Below, one piece after another: positions 36,669 to 48,300 of a DNA stretch of 64,000 nucleotides. Made by a program: the position numbers and the translations under genes. How positions within the stretch are numbered: the stretch's first letter is position 1; each line of letters starts with the position of its first letter. Location of the stretch: NCBI GenBank assembly GCA_013368315.1, contig JAACJM010000015.1, positions 744,001-808,000 on the forward strand. Direction: 5' to 3'. The notes under the pieces were generated by a model. It searched no databases. It saw nothing but the letters and a program-made list of their open reading frames with translations, and was not told the origin of the DNA. The stretch comes from Tetrapyrgos nigripes (taxonomy: Eukaryota > Basidiomycota > Agaricomycetes > Agaricales > Campanellaceae).

Positions 36669-37866
36669 CTATGTTTTTTTATTTATCGAGCTAACAGAAA
36701 GCTCATCTTTACACCGCTGGCAGATACAATCAAAGTACCAGTTGGATATTTTTTTCCTCCTCTCTAGAACGTCGTCTTTGACATCCACATAGTTGATACA
36801 AAGCTCTTCGCCTTCTTCCACGTCTGTCTTCGTGTAAAAATAAATACTCCGTCTGCGACGATCTTTTCGGACGTTTGGAGAGCAGTCTGTCCGAAAAACA
36901 AAAATGATTTAGGGGATCTTGTCCTCTGGCAGCGCATAGTAACATGAACCCTGCAAAGAAAGACACACCATGATTGAAATACGATCCCGAAACAAATACA
37001 CCGTACCCCATCATATCGTCCCCATCTATTTCAAATATCCCAAACGCATTGCCTTGGTCTCTCCCCAAAATTGCACGCACAAATTCGGCTGTACGGACGT
37101 AGGGTTTTAACATTGGTATGGCAACCATGCGCAAGAAAATGTACGCTCGGATTTGTCTGTCCAGCACCTCGGGTTCTGCCCGAATGTAGTTGAGCTCGTT
37201 GTCCTGCAGATCGAGGAAACCTGACCAAGTTCCTGCAGCGTGTAGGTGATTAGGCTTTGGGGGACCGTCGTGATCAAGAGGGTCATAGTGTTGCTCTGGA
37301 GATCTATGCTCCAAACATCGACGAATAAGACCAGACGTCAGGAATCGTACCAAGTCCAACTCCAGGTCATTGAGAGGTTCCTCCAAGGTGCCTTTTCGGC
37401 TCTCTACGCTCCTCCACGTCGAATCAAGGAAGTCCTGAGTTATGACTTTATCCAAAGAATGCGAGGATGAAAGATAAAGGCTAGTTTGATCACCACCTTC
37501 GGAAATGGGATGCGCTCGAGACTGCGCCTTCTTCAATCTCCTATCCATCTGGTCGATTGAGATATTCATCTGGATAACCATACCCTCTACATTCTCCTCC
37601 CTTTCCCAGAGATCTTTGCACTCGTTACTGCAAAACCACACTCCGCTGCCTTCCTTCTCGTGTCTGATGTTCCACGCGTTCCGATTGGATTCAAAGGCAT
37701 AGGCAAAGCAGTATGCGCAGACCTCTTTGCGGTATTCTCGATATATGACGGAAGCGTAGGGAGAGAGAGCAGTATGGATGAGCGTGTTTGCTGGAATGGA
37801 TTTCGTGGCGAAGAGGCCTCGTCCACCGTAGAAGGTTTTCTTCTTTTCGAAATATTGTGAAGTCAT
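36669..37866 (-). CDS. SET-domain (SMYD/Set6-type) protein
   Basis: Exons 36969-37866 and 36669-36886 give 371 residues. The start ..KKTFYGGRGLFATKSIPANTLI is the SET N-region. The SET C-region follows after a helical insert: [22 protein letters not shown] (the NHxCxPN pseudo-knot motif, split by the intron), then EEGEELCINYVDV and a post-SET CICQRC. The intervening cysteine cluster CAYCFAY..FCSNECKDLWE resembles an incomplete MYND finger. SMYD/Set5/Set6-type enzymes methylate lysines on histones or other proteins using S-adenosylmethionine; the target here is unknown. The intron donor is GTGTGT, and the 3' exon reading frame differs from the read-through frame, so splicing is required for the conserved end. 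Confidence 0.88.
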
Positions 37867-38152
37867 ATTCTGCTATGACATCGATTCTGCGTTTTATCGA
37901 TGCTGTTAATTTGGGTAGGAATTTTTCGAAAACTGTGATACCATGGTGATCGATGGTTTAGTCGCACGCCATGGAAAGAAGTAAAAACAGCATTTACGTC
38001 GACTTGATAGTAATGTGTGCACTAGACAAAACGTTACATGGTAGGTTATGTATGTATAGGTATATAATGATTCGTACAACACGGCCTTAAACTACATCTG
38101 TGTCAAGGTCGTTGCAGACAACTCCGAGGAAGAAACCTAGATGAGCAAGCTT
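37867..38152. other. Intergenic, SET-gene promoter side
   Basis: 286 bp upstream of the SET gene and downstream of the permease, both on the minus strand. No further feature seen. Confidence 0.4.
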
Positions 38153-40563
38153 TCACATCAACCACATCCAGAACGCTTCGAATTTGTTTCTGGGAATTTC
38201 TTCGGGCCAATGCATAGCTTCTATCTCTTTGATGTCGGTAACAAAGTCCATGGAGGCGGGACGCTTGACAGGATCTTTGTAGTAGATTTTAGAGCCGATG
38301 TAGAGGATAGGGAAAAGGATCAGAGGAAGATAGTTGGTAACAAACGTAGCCGTATCCCATTTGCCTTTGAGGAAAACGGACCATCCACTGAACTATAATG
38401 GTTGACAATGTGAATTGACTGGTCTATAAATCAAAAGAACGAATATATGGCTACTCACGAAGCAAATGACAAAACAGGCGATCATGGAGTACCAAGCAGC
38501 ATATGGCTGCAGCTTGGAAGCAAAAGGAAGGGTAGAACGGTCTATTCCTTGCGCTTTCATGCCAGCGTAGAAACGAAGATATGTCACCGAGATACCGAAC
38601 CACGTCATTAAACCAGCGACAGCTAATGGCAGGAATTGTCAGGATAAAGTGAAAGGGTAGGGGGAATAGATATTCACAAGTCATGTTTGCGAACCAGCCG
38701 AACACTTTCCCTGATCCACTTTTCACACCCATGTATGCAAGCAAAGAGAAGGCTGAGCAGAAGACAATAGAAACGACAGGAAGACCGTTCTTCAATGTCT
38801 TGGAGAAGATCTTTGGTGCATTGCCGGCAAGAGCAAGACCATCTGTGGTCCGGGTTAATGGATGCCATGCAGACCGATCCAGTTATTTCGACTCACATAA
38901 GGCACGGGAACTGGTGTACAGATCACTTGAGGCAGCGGACCAAGCGGAAGTTAACAAGGCGGCATTAATGACCTAAGGAGGAGGTCAGTTTAGGACTTGA
39001 GCATATCATGGAGTGCAATTACAGATGGAAGTCCGCTTATACCAGCATTCTTGATGGCAATCACAAAGGGAGAAGAAGCAGCATCATTCGTGCCGAGATC
39101 AAGTCCGATACTGTCTTGTGGAACAAGCAGACCAATAATAATAACTCCTCCGATGTAGAACAAGAGGATACGGATGTATACTCGTCTGATAGCTTTAGGA
39201 AGGTTTCGCCTAGAAGTGTTCAAATTAAGTGGATGTCCAATATCAAAATTCCAAAAGATGAAAATACCTAGGGTTCTTAGCTTCTCCAGCGGCGATCTGT
39301 GAAATATTTTCTCAGTTTCTGGAAATTGACGCAGTCCTGTCGAGAGACACTCACAGCAACAATCTCAGTCCCAATGAAAGAGAAGGCAGCCTGGGTCATG
39401 ACAGCCCACCAGCCCAAGAATTGACCTTTTGCTCCAGGAATATCATTGTACTGATTGAACGGGTTCTTCCAGTACCGGAAACCAATTCTGTCATGGTTGG
39501 GACCACCTAAGTAATGCAAGAACGTCAGCCTTTGAATCATAGGATACGCGACGAGTGTCCTCGCACCTCCTAAGTCGAGAACAATACCTCCAATGATGAG
39601 AGCGACGATAGTGATGACCTTGATCGAGCTAGGAGGGGTTAGCGTGAAAAAGAATGAAGGGATGTCTGGCACTGACGCAAAAATGAATTCTGCTTCTCCG
39701 TAGACACCTGCACGCAATCCATGATCAATGGGAAAATGGACAATGATAAGACGTCTGCATACCAGCTCCACACATGTTAATGACTACAACGACGACCAGA
39801 CAGATTGATATCCAGGCTGTTGCTAGTGAGTCTACCGCTCTCAAAAACCGAGAGTAAGTACGTACCAGGGTTCAGATTGATGTCCTTATTCCAAAAATCG
39901 ATAAGGACAGCCGCGGCACTCAGTTCCGCAGGTAAAATGATAATCCAATTATACCAGTAGTTCCATCCTGTAAACTATCAGGAGGAAAAGAAACGTCTTA
40001 TATGAGCTTGACCCACCCATCGTGAAACTCAATGCATGGTCCACAAAACGTTCTGCCAATTTGATATGTCCACCTATGAAAGTTCAGCTATACACGATCG
40101 ATCGTGTTGAACGTAGATCATACCTGGAATCGGGAGGTATGCGACCATCTCTCCAAGGGAAACCATGACACTCCAGCATACCGAACCTATAGCCATGTAG
40201 CCCAATAGTAGACCTGTTATCTTGTCAGAGATGGTCTGTTGGATGCTGGCGGACAGGACTCACCGATGGGACCACCATTCTTCAGAGACCCTGCAGTACC
40301 CAAGAACAGACCCGTTCCAATAACACCTTCACGTACAAATCAGTTATCCTGTAAATATTCCACAAGTTTTTACGAACCTCCAATACTACAAGCTAGTTAG
40401 TAATGTGGGGACGATGAATAAACGCGACTAGTTACCTAATCATGGCAATATGCCTGTTCTTGAGCTGACGCTGCAGCCCAGGACCATCGGTCTCATGGTA
40501 CGGAGCGTCCTGGACAGACTCGACGTCAGAGTGCTTGGGATCCTTTTCGCTGGCGACAGACAT
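38153..40563 (-). CDS. Amino acid permease, fungal APC/YAT family
   Basis: Sixteen exons: 40436-40563, 40378-40385, 40264-40326, 40124-40213, 40017-40073, 39866-39967, 39763-39816, 39677-39707, 39567-39628, 39355-39506, 39268-39296, 39023-39209, 38897-38972, 38678-38842, 38459-38622, 38153-38392; 535 residues. It starts with a hydrophilic N-terminus and LKNRHIAMISIGGVIGTGLFLGTAGSL, the hallmark of fungal amino-acid permeases, then about twelve membrane helices with FIGTEIVAIAAGEAKNPRRNLPKAI and the C-terminal FWMWLM. Members such as Gap1, Agp1 and Can1 co-transport amino acids with protons at the plasma membrane; specificity is not decided here. Exon 2 is only 8 bp and codes the centre of the substrate-binding SIGG motif, so it cannot be skipped. 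Confidence 0.93.
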
Positions 40564-41036
40564 GGTGGGTGCAGCAACAGGACGAAGCCAGACTTTGAAA
40601 AGATAAAGTCGGGTATTTATATTGTGCGTGATACTAATCACCACTGTGACAGCATGATTTTGTTCCCGCCCCTTGCAGGTTGGAGATAACGAGTTTACAT
40701 TTGGAGATCCCAGATCCGACAGTTGAATGAGCGGGAACGAAAGGTCCCTCAGAATGTTTCAGAGATACACCTACTTTGTCGAGAGTCTCCTAGTGTGAGT
40801 TTCTATAAAGCCAAGGAGTTATGTACTAATTTCAAATCATGACGCTCTGAGATCAAGCACTTGGAGACGCAAATAAAAAATGGATAAAGAGAAAGCCTCA
40901 AATTAATAGTACCTGAAAAATGAAATTGCTATCTCGTCTAGAACTCAAATTGAAATAACCATTAGCCACCTGATAGCCCCTTCACTGGCGCCACATACAC
41001 ACCTATACACACTAGGCCGCAACACATGGTCCAATG
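40564..41036. other. Intergenic, permease promoter side
   Basis: 473 bp between the permease start and the stop of the upstream kinase-like gene. I see no repeat and no confident GATA or TATA cluster. Confidence 0.4.
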
Positions 41037-43428
41037 CTACACGAATGCCCCTTCTCCCCACAATCGTACAAATCCCCGCAGCCAGTGCACAGAGACACCA
41101 TACCATCCTGGCCCTTGGTTTAATCCGCATGGAGCAAGGTGAGGAGAAGAAGGGTTAACTACATTCGGCTCTACACTGGCAGCGCTGTTGGTACCTGTAT
41201 TGTATTCCACGCCATTAATACCATCATGACGTTCGGGCGCATGCTCGGCCGCATTAGGTCCTGAATGGACATGGGCCAAACCATAGTGTCCCCGCAGAAC
41301 GGAACGAATCTCCTCCATTTTCCGTTTGAGCGGCCCAAAACTTCGAATAGGACGTGGCGCACGGAAATGTCGATCTGGATACCTTTTGGCTGCTTCTATC
41401 ACCCTCTGCATGTCCCGGGTTTGTTCCTTTAAATAGTACTGGACGTCAGGTTGTTGCCATCTAGGGTTGTTGGGAAAGAGCTCGAGTAACGTGGGATGAG
41501 GCAACTGATTCGCGATGCAATCAGCGAGGTTTTTCATTCCAATGACATCGCTACTTTGCGAGCAGGGCGGGTTGCGACCAACGGAGACATTTGACGGTAC
41601 TGGTGTTAGCAGACGTCGCTTGGGAGCGCGAGAATCTTCGTCGTCAACATCAGGTTCAGCATCAGCTTTGCGTTTACCCAAAGCTCTGGCAGATGGTACG
41701 GAAGGGGAATTGTCAGATTGACCGCGGTCGTTGATAGGGGGAGTTACTGAAGAATATGGAACTGGGTACTGGGCAGGTTGTATGCGAGTTGCAGGAATGG
41801 GAGGCGGTGGTTGACTATCTGTCAAGATCGACGTACGAAGCGCGGATATTGATGGTTTACTGGCGCTAGAAGGTGTAGCCGCAGCAGAAGTACTTGCTGT
41901 GGCGGACTGGGATGAAATATGACGGTCTGGCGCACTGGTGTTAAGCCTGACGTTTGACCCACTGTCAATACCCCCTAATCTATGGCCAGATGCCAACGAC
42001 GACGTTGATGACGAAGAATGAAGCGACGGTTTTCTCGAGAAAGAAGCTGACCGAGATAAAAGAGCTGAAGCCGATCCACTAGCACTGCGTGAGGGTCCTG
42101 CTTCCTGGGAAAGTGGCGCATCCACATCACCTCCGGCTTTCGGAAGATAAGAAGAATCCGAAGTAGATAAGACGACTGAGCTCGTGTCGATCATCGTCAG
42201 GAATGTTTGAATTTCTTCAAATATCGTCCCTGGAGTTTGGCCCGGTACGACAAATCGTTTAGGCTTGCCGTCGTTGCCAGGCACTGCTATCCAATCGTTC
42301 CACTCTTGCAGACTTTTCACCGGTGGATTATTCATATCATCCATGTTATCTGCTTGGCCATTCGACCGTTTTTTAGCGTATTGCTGGAAGCGTTCATATT
42401 CCTCCTCGCGTGCACCGGGGTAGTCAAGTTTGACTTTGACTTTCCTCAGCTCTCTCTTCAACTCTCCTTCGCTGACTCTTCGCATCTCCAGTCCCCCGAC
42501 AGGGACGAGAGCTCCACTCTCCTGAAAGTCGATAAGAGTGACTCTGGCGTCACCCCCAATCAACATGTGCCGAAGCTCGACGTCTCCATGCAGGACACCA
42601 CGTTCATGAAGCTTTTCGAAAGCTTCCACACAGCGTTGCTTCAAGACGAGAGGCATGTCGGTGCTAGCTTCTATCCAGAAGGAGTGATGAGGAGGTTCCA
42701 TGATGACATTGATGAGGCCAGGGGCGGTGAATAAGGATATGATGTAGGGCACGACGACCCCTTGGAGAGGTCGTAAATGCGTCTTGTACAGTCCCATCTA
42801 CGACCGGGTCAGAATACGGAAAGCAAGAAGCAAACAGAAAGTTACCTCCAGGTAAAAGCCACCGTCCCATTCAACGGAAGTTCTCCACCTAAGGCAATAT
42901 ACGATTAGATAGCGCTGAGCAGGACTGAATTCGACACTCACGATTTGCAGACATATGTTATCTCCTTGCCACCAATTTCGCCCTTCTTGATGTACGCATT
43001 GCACATAGCTCCGTCTTGTCGAAGAGACAAGTTCAGCAATGAAGCATTCAAATAGCTAGGAACTAAAACATACCGGAGAGAAAAGTGGATTCCTTGTCGA
43101 CGAGAGGCAAGTCCTTGATCCATTCCCACTTTCCCGAGGGTTGATACAGCGTCTTGGAAGCATGTTCACTCAGACGCAGCTTCTTCCTGGGACTCTCCGG
43201 TTCAGCGTTATCACTGAGCGGAGGTCGTGAACCAGATGATTTGGAAGCATGAATGGATTCAAGGATAGAGGCGATGTTGATTTCGTGAGTGGGGGAACGC
43301 GGAAGAGCAGGGCTCGGCCAGTTGAGAGGACGCGTAGGAGTGGAAACAAGAGGTGCAGTTAATGCTTTGAAAAAGTTGGAATTGCGATCCACAGAGGTGT
43401 CTAGACCAGTAAAGTTGAAGAGAGTCAT
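41037..43428 (-). CDS. Protein kinase-like protein, basidiomycete type
   Basis: Exons 43074-43428, 42942-43014, 42846-42888 and 41037-42797 give 743 residues. Residues about 120-300 look like a divergent kinase fold: VVPYIISLFTAPG (hinge side), FEKLHERGVLHGDVELRHMLIGG (catalytic loop with HGD for HRD, near residue 226) and VTLIDFQES in the place of the DFG motif. No Gly-rich loop is obvious, though MGLYKTHL may hold part of the N-lobe. A Ser-rich disordered region and a basic KRKADAEPDVDDEDSRAPKRR stretch follow, suggesting nuclear location. Basidiomycetes have many such atypical kinase-like proteins, some related to LPS-kinase or a fungus-specific group. Activity is uncertain because of the DFQ. 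Confidence 0.72.
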
Positions 43429-43702
43429 CGCTCATGGAAGTTGGGAATAAAGAGTAGGATCAATGTGGGCGACAACATGTCTCAAAAATAATCAATCAAC
43501 AAGAACAAGACAAGACAAGGGATGCCAAAAAAGGAAATGGCCTTGTTTCGTTTTTGGCAAGGCGCGCCCCGTGGGAACTCTGACATCAACCATACAAATG
43601 CAATTATGGTTGTACATACGGACATAGAATAAGTATATAGGATTAGTCTAACTGTCTAAGTAGTGCTACAATAAGATAGGGTTCCAAGAAGTTCATCAAG
43701 AA

Positions 43703-44953
43703 TCATTGTCGGGTTCCAGCAGTCTGCAGAGACACATCTGGTGTAGAATAAGACCGGGAATGAAAACTGGTGGACAGCGCATTCGTAGAAGTAGGTTCAT
43801 CTCCGGAATAAGGAGAGATGGGTTCATAACACCGTGAAAATCTCCCAGAATTAGGTGTATCGGGACGGTGGGAGTGAAACTGGCATCCTGCAAGATTGCA
43901 GACGAAACCTTCGGGAAGGTCGGTCCAACTGCCCATGCGCTCGTAATCTTCCAGTGACATGCAATGGACATCATGTAGAGAGCGATCTTGACGACACGAC
44001 TCCAACCACAGAGATATGGATCTCGTATTGGAGGTGTCGATCGACATAGTAGGCGAGGGCGGAGGCGAATAAAGAAGTATGTGATCGTCGGCGTGTGTTG
44101 GGGAGGAAGGTCCGGCTGGACCATCATGAGGTTTCGATCGTGCGAGGGAGAGATGGCTGAAGCATTTCGCAACGTTTCGTTTCACGGAGCGCCGGATGTT
44201 TCTGACACTCTGTGACACTTTGAGCATCTTCACGCGAGGTCGTCCGTTCACGGCCTCTGGAATTTCGGTGGGCTCTGGTGCTCGTGCGCCGCTACGAGAG
44301 AAAGGGCGAGAGTACCGAGAGAAGTCGGAAGCAAAGGAATCAGGGGTAAGAGGTCGAAAAATCTCCCTGCGAACTGGTGAATCCCAAGGAACATATGGAC
44401 TATTAGGGTGACAGAGGGAAGTGACGTGGAGAACGGGTCTTGGTTTCGGAGAGGGAGGTGAAAACAAGGGTTGTGAAAGAGTAGGTAGCGGAGGTAGTGT
44501 CGGTGATGACAAGGATTGGACATTTAGATGTATACTCGGTGCGGTGGATAAACTGAACGACTGGAACGTAAAATCCAAGAATGTGCGTATGTCGCTCGAG
44601 TCTGAGGAGATTGGTGGGAGAGGCGTGAAGGAGGTGTGATTGCCAGAGTTGAGAGCGACGCTAGCTCTGGATTCTCGGCCACTAACCATGATGGAGCCTG
44701 AAAAGCTGCTTGCACGAGAAATAGTGCGGGATGGTGCATTCTGAAACAGCGAAAGTGAGGAGACATCAAGGTTGACACAAGATCAACCTACAGTGTTTTC
44801 AGAGTACTTGCCGGAAAGAGGTGAAGGGACATAACGACGCGCGCGACCAGCCTTGGAAACAGAAGTGAAAGAGGGTGAAACGGGTCTGGAAAGCGCAGTT
44901 AAGTTGAAATTGTCAAGGCTGGCTGGACAGTCGTGGTCTGAAGGGGAGACCAT
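43703..44953 (-). CDS. Hypothetical Ser/Pro-rich protein
   Basis: Exons 44792-44953 and 43703-44740 give 399 residues. The first intron uses a GTAGGT donor after the codons for KYSENT; the nearer GCAAGT sequence at 44811-44816 would break the frame. I do not recognise the protein. It is Ser/Pro-rich throughout, with RVKMLKVSQSVRNIRRSVKRNVAKCFSHLS as a basic helical patch in the middle (residues about 195-225) and a later ordered-looking section with WLESCRQDRSLHDVHCMSLEDYERMGSW, described here in outline only. Such short ordered sections in disordered basidiomycete proteins often bind partners, but there is no evidence for a specific role. It is divergent from the GH74 gene, 364 bp away. Confidence 0.68.
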
Positions 44954-45317
44954 ATTAAGATTAAGAAGAAGAGGAAAAATAAGGAGAGGAATGCAGGCAG
45001 CCGCCTGGCGCGTGTTGGTGGTTAAGCGAAGAACAATAATTATATTTCAAATCAGTTTGACCGAAAACTACTACAAACTCCGAGCTTCTTCCAATGCTAG
45101 TCATTACCATGATGAATCTATTCGTCCCTTTTCTCCGCATAATCCTAAAGGACTACTTTGTTCTCACTGCCCCTGAATTCCGTGCCTAAAATTATCACTG
45201 CGTCAGATGTACTCCTGCTCGTCTTGTGCTCGTCAGGCGTTATTCCGCTTCTTTTTCGGATTCCTCGACAGGTTATAAACTAAGGTACAATCCAACATCG
45301 ACAGCAGGACCCTCATC
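44954..45317. promoter_or_regulatory. Bidirectional promoter of GH74 and unknown gene, with TATA box
   Basis: 364 bp between divergent starts. TATAAA at 45274-45279 lies 39 bp upstream of the GH74 start codon and fits a core promoter with a very short 5' UTR, as expected for an inducible secreted hydrolase gene. Carbon-catabolite (CreA) sites were not identified with confidence. Confidence 0.55.
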
Positions 45318-48300
45318 ATGGCTGTCTTGAAGCTACTCGGTATTTTGGCTGCTATCTATCCTGTTGCTTCTGCTGTTAATTCACAATCGTATACTTGGAA
45401 GAACGTCAAGATCGGCGGCGGCGGTGGATTTGTTCGTTCATTCTGTCTATGAGGCTGCGGGCAACATTGTCTGACGATTCGTTTTAGGTGCCAGGCATTG
45501 TCTTCAACCCTTCCGCAAAGGTAATGCGAGCCAGCCATAGATTGCTTTACCTGTTCTTCATTTCCTTTTCAGGGCCTTGCATATGCTCGAACAGACATTG
45601 GAGGTGCATATCGTCTGAACGCCGATGATTCTTGGACTCCTCTGCTTGACTTTGTTCGTCTGTTCCTTCTCGACTTGCGTCTATATATTGACTTTTTCAC
45701 GTCGCAGGCCGACGATTCAAGATGGAATTATTGGGGTGTGGATGCTTTGGCCACCGACCCGGTTGATCCCAATCGACTTTACCTTGCTACAGGAATGTAT
45801 ACCTTTACCTTTCTACTTATGTTTCTAACACTTTGTCTTTAGGAATGTACACGAACAGCTGGGACCCAAACAATGGCCAAATCCTGATATCTACGGACCA
45901 AGGTGCATCCTTCACTCCCTCCCAGCTGCCTTTCAAAGTTGGAGGTAACATGCCTGGCCGTGGAATGTAAGAGGGTTCTCTTTACTATGGTGCCATTTGA
46001 CTTACCTTTTTTTCGTAGGGGAGAGGTGTTGTTGTCTTACGATTTTGTTAAAACGACAATGATTCCTAACTTCCTCGGTAGCGTCTGGCAGTCGATCCTA
46101 ACCTGAACAGCGTCCTTTTCTTTGGTGCAAGATCAGGTATGCTAATTACTCATAAGGTGTCCCATGAAGCAGTGCTAAAAGTTGCAATCTCAAGGCAACG
46201 GTCTCTGGAAGTCGACAAACTTTGGTCAAACCTGGGCAAAGGTCAGCTCCTTCACGAGCACTGGTGAGTTACTATTTTCCCTTGTAAGCATCCTCTTTTC
46301 TCATTTGTATTCTCCAGGTACCTTTATTCCCGACCCAACCGACAGTTCTGGATACAACAGTGACAAGCTTGGTACATATACTTTACCAGTATAACTTCCC
46401 GAACTTCACTCATCTGTACTACACCCCTCAGGTATCGCATGGGTCACATTCGACTCGACCTCTGGCAAATCAGGAACCGCGACTCCTCGTATCTTCGTTG
46501 GTGTCGCCAGCAACGGAACTAGCAACATTTTTGTTTCTCAGGATGCTGGAAGCACCTGTATGTTTATGTTTTCTGTTTTATCGGGGATCTATTTCTGAAG
46601 TCTTTCTTTTACTACCGCGTAGGGTCCGCTGTTCCCGGTCAAAATACTACTTTCTTACCCCACAAGGGTGTTCTGTCTCCTGTAGAAAAGGTCCTTTATG
46701 TAAGTTACAGTGATGGTGGAGGTAGGTTTTCAGAGAATCTCGTTGCCGTGCCCTTGGTCTCACCTGCTTTCACAGGACCATACGACGGAACTTTGGGTGC
46801 TATAATGAAGTACGACATCGCCAACTCGAAATGTGAGGGAGTTTTTCTTTCTACGATCTCTGCCAGTTTGACCAACAAATATCCACTCTAGGGACGGACA
46901 TTACACCTGTGTCTGGAAGCGATCTCTACTTTGGTCAGTAGAAAGTCTTCTTAAGCATCCCTACCATACCTTTGGCTGACACCAATATTTATAGGCTTTG
47001 GAGGTGTCGGTGTAGACCTCCAAAAGCCCGGTACAATCATGGTAGCTGCTTTGAACTCTTGGTGGCCCGATGGTCAAATCTTTCGTTCTACCAATGGAGG
47101 CTCGACCTGGTCTCCGTTGTGGCAGTTTGGAAACTACCCTGGTACGTGTTATTAACCTCACGGCAATTGATGACCATCTGGCTGACGACTTTTTTGGACC
47201 ATTTTAGACATCAACAAGTACTACTCTTACGACGATAGCTTGGCTCCATGGCTTGGTTAGAATGGTTACTTCTGCTTTCCCTAAACAGGTTTGTTGATGT
47301 GTGCATATCTCTATCTAGGTCCCAACTTTGTCGACACTACTCTCGGTGACCTGCAAATTGGGTGGATGATGGAATGTATGTCGGTCTCCACATTGTATAT
47401 TTGAGATGCTAACGGTGAACGGTGGCTTCGTAGCATTGTCAATTGACCCCTTTGACTCTAATCACTTCTTGGTAAGTCATGATTATCAAGTGCTCAAAAG
47501 CTCAAAGGGGCTTATGATGTCTCTCACTTTGCAGTACGGTACAGGTAAATTGCCGAGTCTTGCCTCCTTCAGCTGCAAATATGACCTGACCACTTCAATG
47601 CTATTGCTCTATCTAGGATCCACGATCTACGGTTCCCGCAACTTACTTCAATGGGGTACGTATTCTTACCACATCTGTCACTCTCTTTAACCCGCTTACA
47701 ATTGCTCAATCATCCCAAACTAGATTCTACTCACAACATCACTCTCAAATCCATGGCCGATGGTATCGAAGAAACATCCATTCAAGGTCTTATCTCTCCT
47801 CCAACAGGACCATCTCTTCTTTCCGCCGTTGGTGATCTAGGAGGTACGTTTTTCTCTTCATCATTCTCTGCTGAGAAAAATATCGATGGCGAGGTTGCTT
47901 TGCTAGGATTCGTACACAATAGTCTCACTACTGCTCCCCAAACCGAGTTCCAGAATCCCAAATGGTCGTTCTTTCTTTTTTTCTCTACAAGGTTCGCTCT
48001 ACTCACAGAAATTACAGGTCAACCAGCGCCGACATCGACTTTGCAGGAAACAACCCAACTAACATTGTACGAATTGGTGCGTTTGTGCGGATATTCCGAT
48101 GGTATGATGGAATGACGTTCAACATAACTCTCCGTGCTCAGGGACTGGTGATTCGTTAGTAGACTTACTCGCTTTTGTGATTTTTGGTGCTCAAGGTGCC
48201 ATCTCCTTTCAGCTCCCAAGGAAAACAAGTGGCATTGTCTACGGACTCGGGCGCCAGCTGGAATCAAGATTTTGGGGCCGCTGACAATGTACAAGGTAGC

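Noticed and set aside
44807..44816. A fifth GC-AG intron in the unknown gene at 43703-44953
   Set aside because: GCAAGT there gives the wrong phase; the GTAGGT donor at 44791 keeps the frame.
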